Origin: Candidatus Fredericiella danica
Lineage (GTDB): Bacteria; Chloroflexota; Anaerolineae; Caldilineales; Caldilineaceae
Length of the DNA: 56,478 nucleotides
Direction: 5' to 3'
Assembly: GCA_016713335.1 (NCBI GenBank)
Contig: JADJPH010000046.1
Coordinates: forward strand, 1 to 56,478
Shown: piece by piece, positions 1 through 8,924 of the stretch
Layout: each line of letters starts with the position of its first letter
How positions within the stretch are numbered: the first letter of the stretch is position 1
Position numbers and translations under genes: made by a program
Notes under the pieces: generated by a model
The model's input: only the letters and a program-made list of their open reading frames with translations
The model's database searches: none
What the model was told of the DNA's origin: nothing

Positions 1-673
1 TGGGCCGGCGTCTAAGATCGGCGGAGATCCCTTGGCTTCGCCACCAACAAGAACTGGCTGGCGGACAATCCCGGGGTTGAAGCCCCCAAGAGCTGGGAAG
101 ACCTGCTGAAGCCCGAATTCCAGGGCCAGATCATGGTCGCCCACCCAAGCAGTTCGGGCACCTCCTACACGGCGATCTGCACGATTCTGCAGATTATGGG
201 CGAAGAGAAGGGTTGGGAATTCATTAAGGACTACGCAGGCCAGGTAGCACAGTTCACCAAGAGCGGCGCGGCCCCGGCAAAGTTCGTCGGTCAGGGCGAG
301 TCTGGCGTCGGCATCACGTTTCTCACGATATCGTCGCTGAAATCGAGAAGGGCTCACCACTGGAAATGACCTTCCCGTCCGAAGGCACGGGCTATGAAAT
401 CGGTGGCGTTGGCATCATCAAGGACGCAAAGCACGCCGACGCAGCGCAGAAGTGGTTTGATTGGTCGTTGGACCCGGCCACCCAGGAACTCGGCCCGAAG
501 TACGAAGCCTTCCAGGCCCCGACTGTGAACGGCGCCAAGGCTTCCCGCCCCCGAACTGCTCGAAGTCAAGACCATCGATTATGACTTCGACTTCTGCGGC
601 ACGAACAAGAAGGCAATCACCAGACAAGTTCACCAACAGGGAGTTGCCGCTGCGGGACAACCTGAAGGAATAG
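1..673 (+). CDS. Iron(III)-type ABC transporter substrate-binding protein (5' truncated, frameshifted)
   Basis: This is the C-terminal part of a periplasmic-type binding protein of the SBP_bac_6/FbpA-like class. Such proteins capture ferric iron (or phosphonate, polyamine) outside the membrane for the permease and ATPase encoded just downstream. Readable pieces include SWEDLLKPEFQGQI, GEKGWEFIKDYAGQ-like helices and GYEIGGVGIIKDAKHADAAQ, the usual 'background domain' that precedes a WFDW...PATQELG helix. The start lies outside the window. The frame changes near 320-345, near 545 and near 625; joined, the product ends LPLRDNLKE before a TAG at 671-673. The permease begins 83 bases later on the same strand, which supports the transporter assignment. 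The exact substrate is inferred only from family and neighbours. Confidence 0.75.
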
Positions 674-756
674 CACTAACCCAAAAGTAGGGTTCTCTAG
701 TAGCCCGTCTGCTTTGAGGGCCCTACTTTCACACACAAGATCCCCCTCTTATCACC

Positions 757-3031
757 ATGACCGCAACATCCGTAAAGCGCTCCTCGCAGTGGCGACGCTG
801 GCAGGAACTCAGATTGATCGGCCAGGACCCTGTACTCGCAACGGGTCTGATCACCGTGATCGCGTTTGTGTTCTTGTTTGTGGCGTTGCCGCTGGCAACC
901 GTGATCAGCCAGGGCTTTTTCGATCTGGCCACCGGGCAGTTCAGCCTGCAATATTTCTCAAATAAGGTGACCCCATTTTTGCGCTACTGCGGTGGCGGAT
1001 GATCTGAACACACTGGTAATGCGTATTGTAGGCGCAGCTACGGCGGAACTATTCTGGGCTTCATCTTCGCCTATGCGCTGGTGCGGTGCAGCATGCCCTT
1101 CAGCAGAAGTGTACATGTGGTCACCCTGCTGCCGACCATCTCGCCGCCCTTTGCCATTGCCATTGCAGCCATCCTGCTCTTCGGACGCAATGGCCTCGTC
1201 ACCCGGCAACTGCTCGGGATTCGACCAGGCCCCGGCGTCAACGACATCTATGGTCTGGACGGCCTCATCCTTGTCCAGATCATCACCTTCTTCCCAGTTG
1301 CCTATCTCATCATCCGGGCGATGCTGGAGCATCGACGCATCGATGGAAGAGGCCGCGTTGAGCCTTGGCGCCAGCAAATTCCATATCTTTCGTACGGTCA
1401 CGCTTCCCCTTTTGGCGCCCGGCATCGCCGCCTCTTTCATGCTGCTGTTCGTGGAGTCGCTCGCCGACCTGGGCAATCCTCTTCTGCTTGGCGGCAATGT
1501 CACTGTGCTCTCCACGGAGATCTACATGGCTGTGGCCGGTCAATTCGATCAGCAACGCGGGGCGGCACTGTCGCTGATCTTGCTCATCCCGACGCTAACC
1601 GTCTTTCTGCTCCAACATTACTACATCAGCCGGCGCTCCTACGTTGCGGTTACGGGAAAACCCACCACCGGCCGCATCTTTGTCAAAGAGCCGGTCACGC
1701 GTTGGACCTTCATCATCCTCACCTGGCTCACCCTCGCGCTTGTGCTGGTACTTTACCTCTCAATCCTTGTCGGGTCATTTACGAAACTATGGGGCATCGA
1801 CTGGACCCCCGATTTCACCAACTATCAGGTCGCCTTTACACGTGGCCTGAATGCAACGCTGTCAACGACGTTTCTGTCAGCGGTAGCCACCCCAATTGCC
1901 GGCTTGATGGGCATGGTGATCGCCTTCCTGGTGGTCCGGCGCACCTTTGCCGGGAAGCAGGTGCTGGATTTCGTCTCGAATCCTAGGCGCTGTACCGGGT
2001 ACAATCTTGGGCATCGGTTACATCATCGTATTCATCAAAGCGCCGTGGTTTTCGGTCCTAATCGTGTTCACGTTGCTTGACGGCTATCTTGCAGTGCGCA
2101 GCACGCCCAAACGGGTGGTGCAACTGATCGTCCTCATCGGAGGGAGCCTGGCCGGATACTATTTGAACTGGCTTCCTTCCTTACTTGGCCTCACCGAAAC
2201 GAATTGGCGCTATTTGCTCGCCTTCAGTTTCGCCCTGTTGGCGGTCGCCGGTGCCGCATTCTCCCACCGGGAAAGCGCCGGTTGCCCATCATGCTGTTCG
2301 GAGTCAAATGGCCGTGTGGTTTGGTGCTCTATAACTTGAGCCCCACCGTCACCGACCCGCTGGGCCGCTGGGGGCGGACCTTGCCCGGCGTGAATTGGCC
2401 AAAGGTCGTTGCACGCCTGGTGTCATTTATTGAGGTGTTCACACGGCCAAACCTGGCGATTCTGGGGTTCACCTTCTTGGCCATGTCGATTTTTGCGCTC
2501 GAACACGTGCGGGGCGCCATGCGCGGCATACTGGCCTTCATCGCCATTGCCATCTGCGGTTCACTAATCTTTTTCGGCCAGTCACTCACCCTCATCGGCA
2601 CGCCTTACATCATTCTGGCTGCCTATGCGGTGCGCAGCTTGCCCGCCTCGGTGCGCGCCGGCGTCGCCTCACTCCAGCAGATCGACCCTTCGATTGAAGA
2701 GGCTTCCAACATTCTGGGGGGCGACGCGCAGTATACGTTTCGCAATGTCACGCTGCCACTCATCGTGCCGGCCTTTTTTGCCGGTCTCGTCTTTGCGTTT
2801 GCTCGCCACATGACCAGCCTCTCAGCCGTCATCTTTCTCACAACTGCCCAATGGCCCATCCTGACGGTCTGGATCCTGAGTGAAGTCGAACAGGGCGGCA
2901 TGAGCATCGCCGCGGCCTACTCAGTCATCTTGATCGCGATCGTGCTGGTCGCCATCGGCCTGATGAGTTGGTGGCTCAAACGCACCTATGGTGCGCGTCA
3001 GGATGTCGATCTCGGATTAGGTGGGGGATAG
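757..3031 (+). CDS. Iron(III)-type ABC transporter permease, fused double-domain (frameshifted)
   Basis: This is an inner-membrane permease of the FbpB/ThiP type, in which two binding-protein-dependent transport domains are fused (about 12 membrane segments in all). The ATG at 757 gives an N-terminus rich in basic residues followed by a long hydrophobic helix (VIAFVFLFVALPLATVI). Two EAA-loop signatures, which contact the ATPase, are visible: EEAALSLGASKFHIFRTVTLPLL around 1345-1420 and EEASNILGGDAQYTFRNVTLPLI around 2695-2765. The frame is broken near 990-1080, 1330, 1985 and 2200-2290, but each break falls between recognisable segments. The reading frame ends at 3031, ten bases before the ATPase start, consistent with one operon. 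Probably a functional gene seen through sequence errors. Confidence 0.8.
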
Positions 3032-3040
3032 GTATACATT

Positions 3041-4141
3041 GTGTTCCTCGAATTGAAACACATCAGCAAACATTTCCCGTCGCGCGATGGCACCGGCGAA
3101 GTGCGGGCAGTTGACGATGTCAGCATCGAAATCAAACGTGGGCAGTTTGTGACCCTCCTGGGTCCGTCCGGGTGTGGCAAAACAACCACGCTGCGCCTCA
3201 TCGCAGGCTTTGAGTTTCCCACCTTTGGCGACATGTTGCTCGACGGCAATCCGATCAATGAATTGCCACCCAACCGTCGCGACATGGCGATGGTTTTTCA
3301 GAGCTATGCGATCTTCCCCCATCTCAACGTGTTTGAGAACGTCGCCTACGGTCTGAAGATCAAAAAACTCAGCAGCCAGGAGATCAAACGTAAGGTGGCG
3401 CAGGTGCTCGACCTGACCGAGTTGATCGGTCTCGAAAACCGTGCACCAAACCAACTGAGCGGTGGCCAACAGCAGCGCGTGGCGCTTGCCCGCGCGCTCG
3501 TCATGGAACCCAAAGTGCTGTTGTTTGATGAGCCGCTGTCAAACCTCGATGCAAAACTGCGCGTCCAGATGCGCGGCGAGATTCGCCGTATCCAACAAGA
3601 ACTGGGCATTACCAGCGTCTATGTGACCCATGATCAGGACGAAGCCATGGTGCTCTCCGACTTGATCGTGATTATGCACAAAGGGAAAATCCAGCAGGCC
3701 GGGACCGCAGTCAACATCTATCGGCGCCCCCAGAACCGCTTTGTTGCCGACTTCATTGGCCGCGCCAACTTCTTACCCGTTGAAGTGCAGGGGCGAAACG
3801 GGGATGGCTGGTCCGTGCGCTTTAATGACGCCCAATTCATTGTCCCGGCCGCCGCGGCGAAAACATTCTCGAACAACGAGCGCGCCACACTGCTCGTGCG
3901 ACCCGAATCGATGCACCTCTCGTCACAACCACCGGCAGGTGATGAGCGCGCGCTGCTGGCCACGGCAAAGCGCACCTTCTATCTGGGAAGTTTCGCTGAA
4001 CATGGCTTGATCTAATGGGGCGTGCATCAGCGCCGTCAGGCACGACCCAGGCGAGGAAGACCTCTACCCCAGCGGGGCGCCGGTTTACGTCCAGTTGCTG
4101 CTGGGACAACCTGTACTTTGCTGCCGGCAGAACCGGCATAG
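3041..4141 (+). CDS. ABC transporter ATP-binding protein, FbpC/PotA-like (3' frameshifts)
   Basis: This cytoplasmic ATPase powers the preceding permease. The GTG start at 3041 gives FLELKHISKHF. The Walker A GPSGCGKTT, Q-loop (VFQSYAIFPH), signature LSGGQQQRVALARAL, Walker B VLLFDEPLSNLD and the H-loop VYVTHDQDEA are all intact in the first 215 residues. The C-terminal TOBE-like domain (LLVRPESMHL) follows. The frame shifts near 4005-4020 and again near 4118; with both corrected the protein continues through VRHDPGEEDLYPSGAPVYVQLL and stops at a TAG at 4139-4141. It is convergent with the gene ending at 4155, 13 bases away. Substrate type follows from the linked FbpA/FbpB-like genes and is inferred. 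Confidence 0.88.
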
Positions 4142-4154
4142 CCACGTGGCCTGG

Positions 4155-5138
4155 CTAAAGCAGTTCCACCGCCCTGCGCGCCGCGTAGAGATTCTCTTGC
4201 GGCGTATCGATCGCGGTCCACATCCGGCCGAGATGATCACGCCTACTCCATCCGTCTGGTGGATCGCATCCGCCACCTGCGCCTGAACTTCCCGCCGGCG
4301 TGCCGTGCCGCAACACGCCCATCTCATCCAGCCCACCGGCCACTGCGCCCAGCACAAGGCGTTTGCCATCGCCCAGCGAGGGCGGGGTCTTGCGATCATG
4401 CCAGTTCACAACTTCCACCGGGTAGGCCGCCAGTTCATCAAAGTAGATGTCGTCGCCGTGGATGTGCAGAAATACAAAACCGGCGTGCGGGCGCACCGCC
4501 TCCAACAAAGCCAGGTCATAGGGTACGGCAAAGCGATTGAGTTGTTCTGGTGTCAAAAACTGGCGGCTGCCCATCTGCACGGCCAGGAAGTAGGCGTCCG
4601 CCCCTGCTGCCGAAGCTTCACGCGCAAAACGCAAGACCGTCAGCGTGATCCGTTCCAGCGCACGCTTGACCGCATCTGGATGCTCAACCAGATCCGTTTC
4701 GAATCTGCTCCCGGCCAGGCGGCTGGCGATCGATAGAGGAGAGAACAACGTCTGTGCGATCGGGACGTTTGGCCCCAACGCGGCGCGAATCCGGGCGATG
4801 GAAGCGCTCTCGCGCCGAAAGACAAGATTGTCGACATCAAGTGCCTCGATGCGATCCCAATCTTGCCACTCATTCACAACGCGTACCACATGCGTCCGCG
4901 CCCCTTCGATATTGCCGGCATCAGGCGCCAACCGGCCACCATACATCTCCGCGCTGTAGCTCCCGGCCGGCGTCACCTTGACAAAGTCAAAGTCAAACAC
5001 ACGCTGGAAGTTCACGATGCGCTCGGCAAACCGATCCGGATCTAGATCGTCGCCCGGAAAATGACGCCACAACGCAACCGGCGGCCGATCAACGGGCTGC
5101 CGGTCAAACGCGGCAAACAAGCGTTCACGCTTCTCCAC
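4155..5138 (-). CDS. Uroporphyrinogen decarboxylase-family protein, likely methyltransferase-like (frameshifted near C-terminus)
   Basis: This is a URO-D superfamily TIM barrel starting MEKRERLFAAFDRQPVDRPP, typical of the family branch that includes cobamide/corrinoid methyltransferases (MtaA/MtbA-like) and uncharacterised proteins rather than haem-pathway HemE. HemE begins differently, with a conserved arginine-rich PVWxMRQAGR segment that is absent here. A histidine pair in FLHIHGDDIYFDEL and a late cysteine in VGVIISAGC match the spacing of the zinc ligands of the methyltransferases. Near 4305 the frame shifts, continues as EVQAQVADAIHQTDGVGVII, and shifts back near 4220, ending DTPQENLYAARRAVELL. 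It is the last gene of a three-gene operon, 18 bases after tryptophanase. The specific reaction is unknown. Confidence 0.7.
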   Translation of the reverse strand: MEKRERLFAAFDRQPVDRPPVALWRHFPGDDLDPDRFAERIVNFQRVFDFDFVKVTPAGSYSAEMYGGRLAPDAGNIEGARTHVVRVVNEWQDWDRIEALDVDNLVFRRESASIARIRAALGPNVPIAQTLFSPLSIASRLAGSRFETDLVEHPDAVKRALERITLTVLRFAREASAAGADAYFLAVQMGSRQFLTPEQLNRFAVPYDLALLEAVRPHAGFVFLHIHGDDIYFDELAAYPVEVVNWHDRKTPPSLGDGKRLVLGAVAGGLDEMGVLRHGTPAGSSGAGGGCDPPDGWSRRDHLGRMWTAIDTPQENLYAARRAVELL

Positions 5139-5156
5139 AGGACCTCCAAAGCGCCA

Positions 5157-6545
5157 TCAGGATCGGATCGGCGCCATCCGAATCGTAAAATGCCGCAGGA
5201 CCGGCGCCTGCCAGGCAATCCGGTACCCCGGCAATTCATTGCGCTGCGCATTTACCGCCAGAATCACTTCCGCCAGATAATCAACATGGCTCTGTGTATA
5301 GACGCGCCGCGGAAACGCCAGCCGTACCAGTTCCAGGGCCGCAGGCCTTTCGCTCCCGTCTGGCTGGAGACCAAACATCACTGAACCGATCTCCACGCCG
5401 CGCACCCCACCCACCAGATACAACGCGTTGCACAAGGCCCACGCGGGATACTCAGTTGCAGGAATGTGGGGCAGCATGGCACGTGCATCCAGATAGACGG
5501 CATGCCCGCCCGTGGGCAACACGATGGGGACGCCGGCTTTGCTCAGCTTGTCCCCCAGATACTCGATTGAGCGCAGGCGATATCGCAGGTAATGCTCGTC
5601 AAGCGCCTCATATAGCCCAACCGCAATGGCCTCCAGATCATATCCGGCCATGCCGCCATAAGTCGGGAATCCCTCTGTCAAGATTTCGAGATTCCGGCAC
5701 CGGGTGGCCAACGTGTCGTCATTCAGCGCCAGGAAGCCGCCGATGTTCGCCATGCCATCCTTCTTGGCGCTCATCGTGCAGCCGTCGGCATAGGAGAACA
5801 GCTCGCGCGCGATATCGATCGGCGCCTTGTCCGCATATCCTTCTTCGCGCAGCTTGATAAAGAAGCTGTTTTCCGCAAACCGGCAGGCGTCGATGATAAA
5901 GGGGATGCCGTTGCGTCGCGCAATTTCACTGACAGCCCGCACATTGGCCATCGCCACCGGTTGTCCACCGCCCGAATTATTGGTGACGGTCAACATAATG
6001 CACGGGATCCGCTCCCGCCCCACTTCGGCAATCGTCCGTTCGAGCGCGGCGAGATCCATGTTGCCTTTGAACGGATGGATCAAGTGCGGCTGCCGCCCTT
6101 CGGCTATCACCTGATCACGGGCTTCGGCCCCCGTCGCTTCCACATGGGCGCGCGTCGTGTCAAAATGCGTATTATTGGGAATGACGTCGCCAGGTTTTGC
6201 GATTGCCGCAAAGAGGATGTGCTCAGCGGCGCGGCCCTGGTGGGTGGGAATGACGTGGCGGAAACCGGTGATATCCTTTACCGCCGCCTCAAACCGATAG
6301 AATGAAGCCGCACCGGCATAAGACTCGTCGCTGGCAATCATGCCCGCCCATTGGCGGGAAGACATGGCGCCCGTGCCGGAGTCGGTCAGCAGATCGATCA
6401 GGACGTCCGTCGCATGCAACAAGAATGGATTGTAACCCGCCTGCGCCAATGCGGTTTCGCGCTCCGCCAGGGTAGTGAAGCGGATCGGCTCAACTGACCG
6501 CACGCGGAAGGGTTCGATGATCGTCTTGGGGTGAAATTCCTGCAT
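5157..6545 (-). CDS. tnaA: Tryptophanase (tryptophan indole-lyase), PLP-dependent
   Basis: This enzyme is predicted to split L-tryptophan into indole, pyruvate and ammonia. The 462 residues cover the full beta-eliminating lyase fold: EPFRVRSVEPIRFTT at the N-terminus, IDLLTDSGTGAMS, PTHQGRAAEH, and the PLP lysine in MSAKKDGMANIGG around residue 260. Tyrosine phenol-lyase is the close alternative. Two features favour tryptophanase: the C-terminal LRHFT has the histidine equivalent to E. coli TnaA His463, where tyrosine phenol-lyase has phenylalanine; and GVRGVEIGSVMFG replaces the tyrosine phenol-lyase substrate arginine with isoleucine. Some segments (GCTMS, ANIGG) look intermediate, so activity should not be taken as proven. 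No TnaC-like leader peptide precedes it; instead a C39-like protease gene ends 6 bases upstream. Confidence 0.88.
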   Translation of the reverse strand: MQEFHPKTIIEPFRVRSVEPIRFTTLAERETALAQAGYNPFLLHATDVLIDLLTDSGTGAMSSRQWAGMIASDESYAGAASFYRFEAAVKDITGFRHVIPTHQGRAAEHILFAAIAKPGDVIPNNTHFDTTRAHVEATGAEARDQVIAEGRQPHLIHPFKGNMDLAALERTIAEVGRERIPCIMLTVTNNSGGGQPVAMANVRAVSEIARRNGIPFIIDACRFAENSFFIKLREEGYADKAPIDIARELFSYADGCTMSAKKDGMANIGGFLALNDDTLATRCRNLEILTEGFPTYGGMAGYDLEAIAVGLYEALDEHYLRYRLRSIEYLGDKLSKAGVPIVLPTGGHAVYLDARAMLPHIPATEYPAWALCNALYLVGGVRGVEIGSVMFGLQPDGSERPAALELVRLAFPRRVYTQSHVDYLAEVILAVNAQRNELPGYRIAWQAPVLRHFTIRMAPIRS

Positions 6546-6551
6546 CAGTGA

Positions 6552-7109
6552 TTACTCCATTGGAAGCACTATGCGCGGATCATAGACCGGCGCGCCTTTT
6601 TGAATGATCAGGCCAAAACAGTGAAGACGAACCTCCATGCCGTTGTCTTCGAAACAATCATGCCACCGCGTCATGAACTCATGCCGGGCGATGTAAGTAT
6701 AGTTTCCGAGCGTTGACGGATCCATAAAGTACAGATTGTCAGCATCATAGCCAACCACCACGGCATAATGCCCATCCTCCCAATCGACGCCGTAGTCGAT
6801 GGGTCCATCGGCCCACGCTTGGAGGGCAACAATCACCGGTGTACCCTGCCCGACCAGACGCTCCAGATCTTCAAGCGCCATCTCAGTCTGCGCCTCGGCC
6901 TCAAAGCCCATCGCCCTGCAGTAGGTAACCATTTCCGCGTAATTGGTGCCGTGGACCGGGCCTGACTTCAAGGCTCGCGCCAGAACATCCTGCCGTATCG
7001 GGTGACCGTAATAGTGGAGCACGGACTGCAAAGCCGCAACACCACACGTATAGGGGGTGGCCTGGCGGGCAAGCGGAACTTCAATCAAATGGAGTGGGCG
7101 CAACAACAC
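6552..7109 (-). CDS. C39-like papain-fold cysteine protease family protein
   Basis: This is a 185-residue stand-alone peptidase C39-like domain. Expected catalytic elements are in order: the oxyanion Gln and nucleophile Cys in RQATPYTCGVAALQ (about residues 15-28), the His in WEDGHYAVVVGYD, and the Asp in YFMDPS. C39 domains usually remove double-glycine leaders in bacteriocin exporters, but there is no ABC or membrane portion here and no signal peptide, so a cytoplasmic processing or amidase-like role is equally possible. It is the first gene of an operon with tryptophanase and a URO-D-like gene, divergent from queA with a 230-base gap. No substrate peptide was found nearby. The family call is firm; the function is unknown. 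Confidence 0.75.
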   Translation of the reverse strand: MLLRPLHLIEVPLARQATPYTCGVAALQSVLHYYGHPIRQDVLARALKSGPVHGTNYAEMVTYCRAMGFEAEAQTEMALEDLERLVGQGTPVIVALQAWADGPIDYGVDWEDGHYAVVVGYDADNLYFMDPSTLGNYTYIARHEFMTRWHDCFEDNGMEVRLHCFGLIIQKGAPVYDPRIVLPME

Positions 7110-7250
7110 CGGCGCAGCTCGATTCTTAGATGAAGGTGGCAGGTCAACAATTCGTGCGCCTGATGGGTGACGGAATGCGACGCTGAATGATGCTACCCAG
7201 TATAATCTCTCATGTTGCCCCTGCGATCCGCCGATTGACCGGTTATTGCC

Positions 7251-7279
7251 TTGCAGACAGCAGGATCAGTCGTCTGCAA
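7251..7279. promoter_or_regulatory. Inverted repeat in divergent tnaA-operon/queA intergenic region
   Basis: TTGCAGAC (7251-7258) and GTCTGCAA (7272-7279) form a perfect 8-base inverted repeat separated by 13 bases. It lies between the divergent C39/tnaA operon and queA, 64 bases before the queA start. It could be an operator or a short RNA hairpin in the queA leader. A TATAAT at 7201-7206 lies nearby but lacks a convincing -35 element. The sequence is seen directly; the role is inferred. Confidence 0.35.
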
Positions 7280-7342
7280 ATTGATTCAGCACCGCTTCTC
7301 GTCAGGGCCTGACGGAAGAAGGATAGGGAAAGAACCTGGTTG

Positions 7343-8428
7343 ATGGACACCTCACTTTTTGATTATGAACTGCCGCTCGAATTCATTGCACAACAGCCGG
7401 CAGAGCCGCGCGACAGCAGCCGACTGCTGGTGCTCCATCGCGCCGATGGCCGCATCGAACACCGCACCTTTCATGAGATCGGCGATTACCTCGCATCCGG
7501 CGATCTGCTGGTCGCAAACGACAGCCGCGTGATTCCGGCCCGGCTGCATGGCCGCAAGTCAACCGGCGGTGCGGTCGAGGTGTTCCTCCTCCACCAACTG
7601 GACGAAATTGGCAGCGAATGGGAGTGCCTGGTGCGCGGGCGTGGCCTGTATGCAGGCGCCGGAGTGGAACTCTCTGACGACCTGACGGCGCACATTGTAG
7701 CTGTCACCGCAACCGGCACGCGCCACATTCATTTCTCAGGCCCGGTGCGACCCTATCTGGACGAACTCGGGGAAGTGCCACTCCCGCCCTATATCACTGA
7801 GTACGCCGGCGATCGCGAACGTTATCAGACCATCTACAGCCGGCCCGAGGGCAGCGTTGCCGCGCCAACCGCCGGGTTGCACTTCACGCCTGAAGTGCTG
7901 CTCTCGCTCCGTGAACGTGGCATTCAGTTTGATGCGGTGACGCTCCATGTGGGTCTGGATACTTTCCGGCCGGTCGAATCCGAAGTGGTCGAAGCCCATG
8001 TGATTCACAGTGAATGGGCAGAGTTGACAGCGCCAACCGCACGCCGTATCAACGAGACGACGCTGGCACGCGGCAGGGTGGTCGCCGTGGGCACGACGAC
8101 GGTGCGCACCCTGGAATGGGGGTCCACCGGGGCACAGGGCATCGACCCCTATGACACGTCAGCGTGCCCCTGGAAACGCGTTGCGGCATTTACCGGAAAT
8201 GTAGATCTCTTCATCTATCCGGGTTATCGCTTCCGCGCGATCGATGCCTTGATCACAAATTTCCACCTCCCGCGTTCGAGCCTGCTCATGCTCGTGAGCG
8301 CCTTCGCCAACCAAAGTGACCTGGCCGACCTTGAGCGAGGCCGGCAGATGCTCCTGCATGCCTACGAAGTAGCACGACGCGAAGGCTATCGCTTCTACAG
8401 CTTCGGCGACGCCATGCTCATCCTATAA
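7343..8428 (+). CDS. queA: S-adenosylmethionine:tRNA ribosyltransferase-isomerase
   Basis: QueA transfers and isomerises the ribosyl group of S-adenosylmethionine onto 7-deazaguanine-modified tRNA, making epoxyqueuosine in the wobble position of GUN anticodons. The 361 residues start MDTSLFDYELPLEFIAQQP, the standard QueA N-terminus, and contain DLLVANDSRVIPARLHG, RPEGSVAAPTAGLHFTPE, LHVGLDTFRPV, and NFHLPRSSLLMLVSAF near the end. Length is normal for the family and there is no frameshift. ATG at 7343 is chosen over TTG at 7340 because it gives the canonical N-terminus and follows an AGGATAGGGAAAG ribosome-binding region. It sits alone, followed by the oxidoreductase operon. No other queuosine gene is in the window. 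Confidence 0.96.
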   Translation: MDTSLFDYELPLEFIAQQPAEPRDSSRLLVLHRADGRIEHRTFHEIGDYLASGDLLVANDSRVIPARLHGRKSTGGAVEVFLLHQLDEIGSEWECLVRGRGLYAGAGVELSDDLTAHIVAVTATGTRHIHFSGPVRPYLDELGEVPLPPYITEYAGDRERYQTIYSRPEGSVAAPTAGLHFTPEVLLSLRERGIQFDAVTLHVGLDTFRPVESEVVEAHVIHSEWAELTAPTARRINETTLARGRVVAVGTTTVRTLEWGSTGAQGIDPYDTSACPWKRVAAFTGNVDLFIYPGYRFRAIDALITNFHLPRSSLLMLVSAFANQSDLADLERGRQMLLHAYEVARREGYRFYSFGDAMLIL

Positions 8429-8437
8429 CCCAGGTCT

Positions 8438-8470
8438 TTGCATTGTTTGATTTCGGCGCGATACTATAGA
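8438..8470 (+). promoter_or_regulatory. Possible sigma-70 promoter for the 2-oxoacid:ferredoxin oxidoreductase operon
   Basis: TTGCAT (8438-8443) lies 18 bases before TACTAT (8462-8467). An overlapping alternative is TTGTTT (8443-8448), 16 bases before TATAGA (8465-8470). Either could drive the operon starting with the ferredoxin gene at 8604, leaving a leader of about 125 bases. Both matches are imperfect. Confidence 0.3.
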
Positions 8471-8603
8471 GGATCGGCGCACACGTCAAACAACTTCGTC
8501 AACCAGGCGGCGCCGGAGCATCAATGATGATGCAAGTTGATCGGTCCACAGGTGCGCCCGGTCCTCCCGGCGCTCATTAGAGTGTCGCTCAAAGGAGAGC
8601 GTC

Positions 8604-8843
8604 ATGGCCAAAGGCTCCGTTGTCATCAACCGGGAGCGGTGCAAGGGTTGCGAACTCTGTGTACGGGCCTGTCCCCAGGGTATCCTTCACCTCTCCACCA
8701 CATTCAATGCTCGTGGCTATCACCCTATCGATCTGGACGACTCGGCCAGCGCTTGCACCGGTTGTGCACTCTGCGCCCTGGTCTGCCCCGATCTGGTCTT
8801 CACCGTCTATCGCGAACCGGTGCGACGCCCCGTGGCAGCTTGA
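8604..8843 (+). CDS. 2-oxoacid:ferredoxin oxidoreductase delta subunit (2x[4Fe-4S] ferredoxin)
   Basis: This 79-residue protein carries two 4Fe-4S binding motifs: CKGCELCVRACP near residue 13 and CTGCALCALVCP near residue 51. It is the electron-transfer subunit of a four-part 2-oxoacid:ferredoxin oxidoreductase, passing electrons from the thiamine-diphosphate centre to ferredoxin. A strong ribosome-binding site (AAAGGAG, eight bases before ATG) sets the start. The alpha subunit begins 81 bases downstream, and the order delta-alpha-beta-gamma matches VOR/KOR operons of anaerobes. Cytoplasmic. Confidence 0.9.
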   Translation: MAKGSVVINRERCKGCELCVRACPQGILHLSTTFNARGYHPIDLDDSASACTGCALCALVCPDLVFTVYREPVRRPVAA

Positions 8844-8924
8844 ACGCCACGCGCCAGGTCGTGAGCGTGGACCCGGATCAGAACGACAGCAACAGCGGTG
8901 GCACGATTCGGCACGAGGTGACCC

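Noticed and set aside
5157..6545. Annotation as tyrosine phenol-lyase
   Set aside because: The C-terminal His in LRHFT and the isoleucine in GVEIGSV match tryptophanase rather than the Phe and Arg of tyrosine phenol-lyase.
7201..7206. Perfect TATAAT as a queA promoter
   Set aside because: No acceptable -35 sequence lies 15-19 bases upstream and no extended -10 TG is present, so it was not listed as a promoter.
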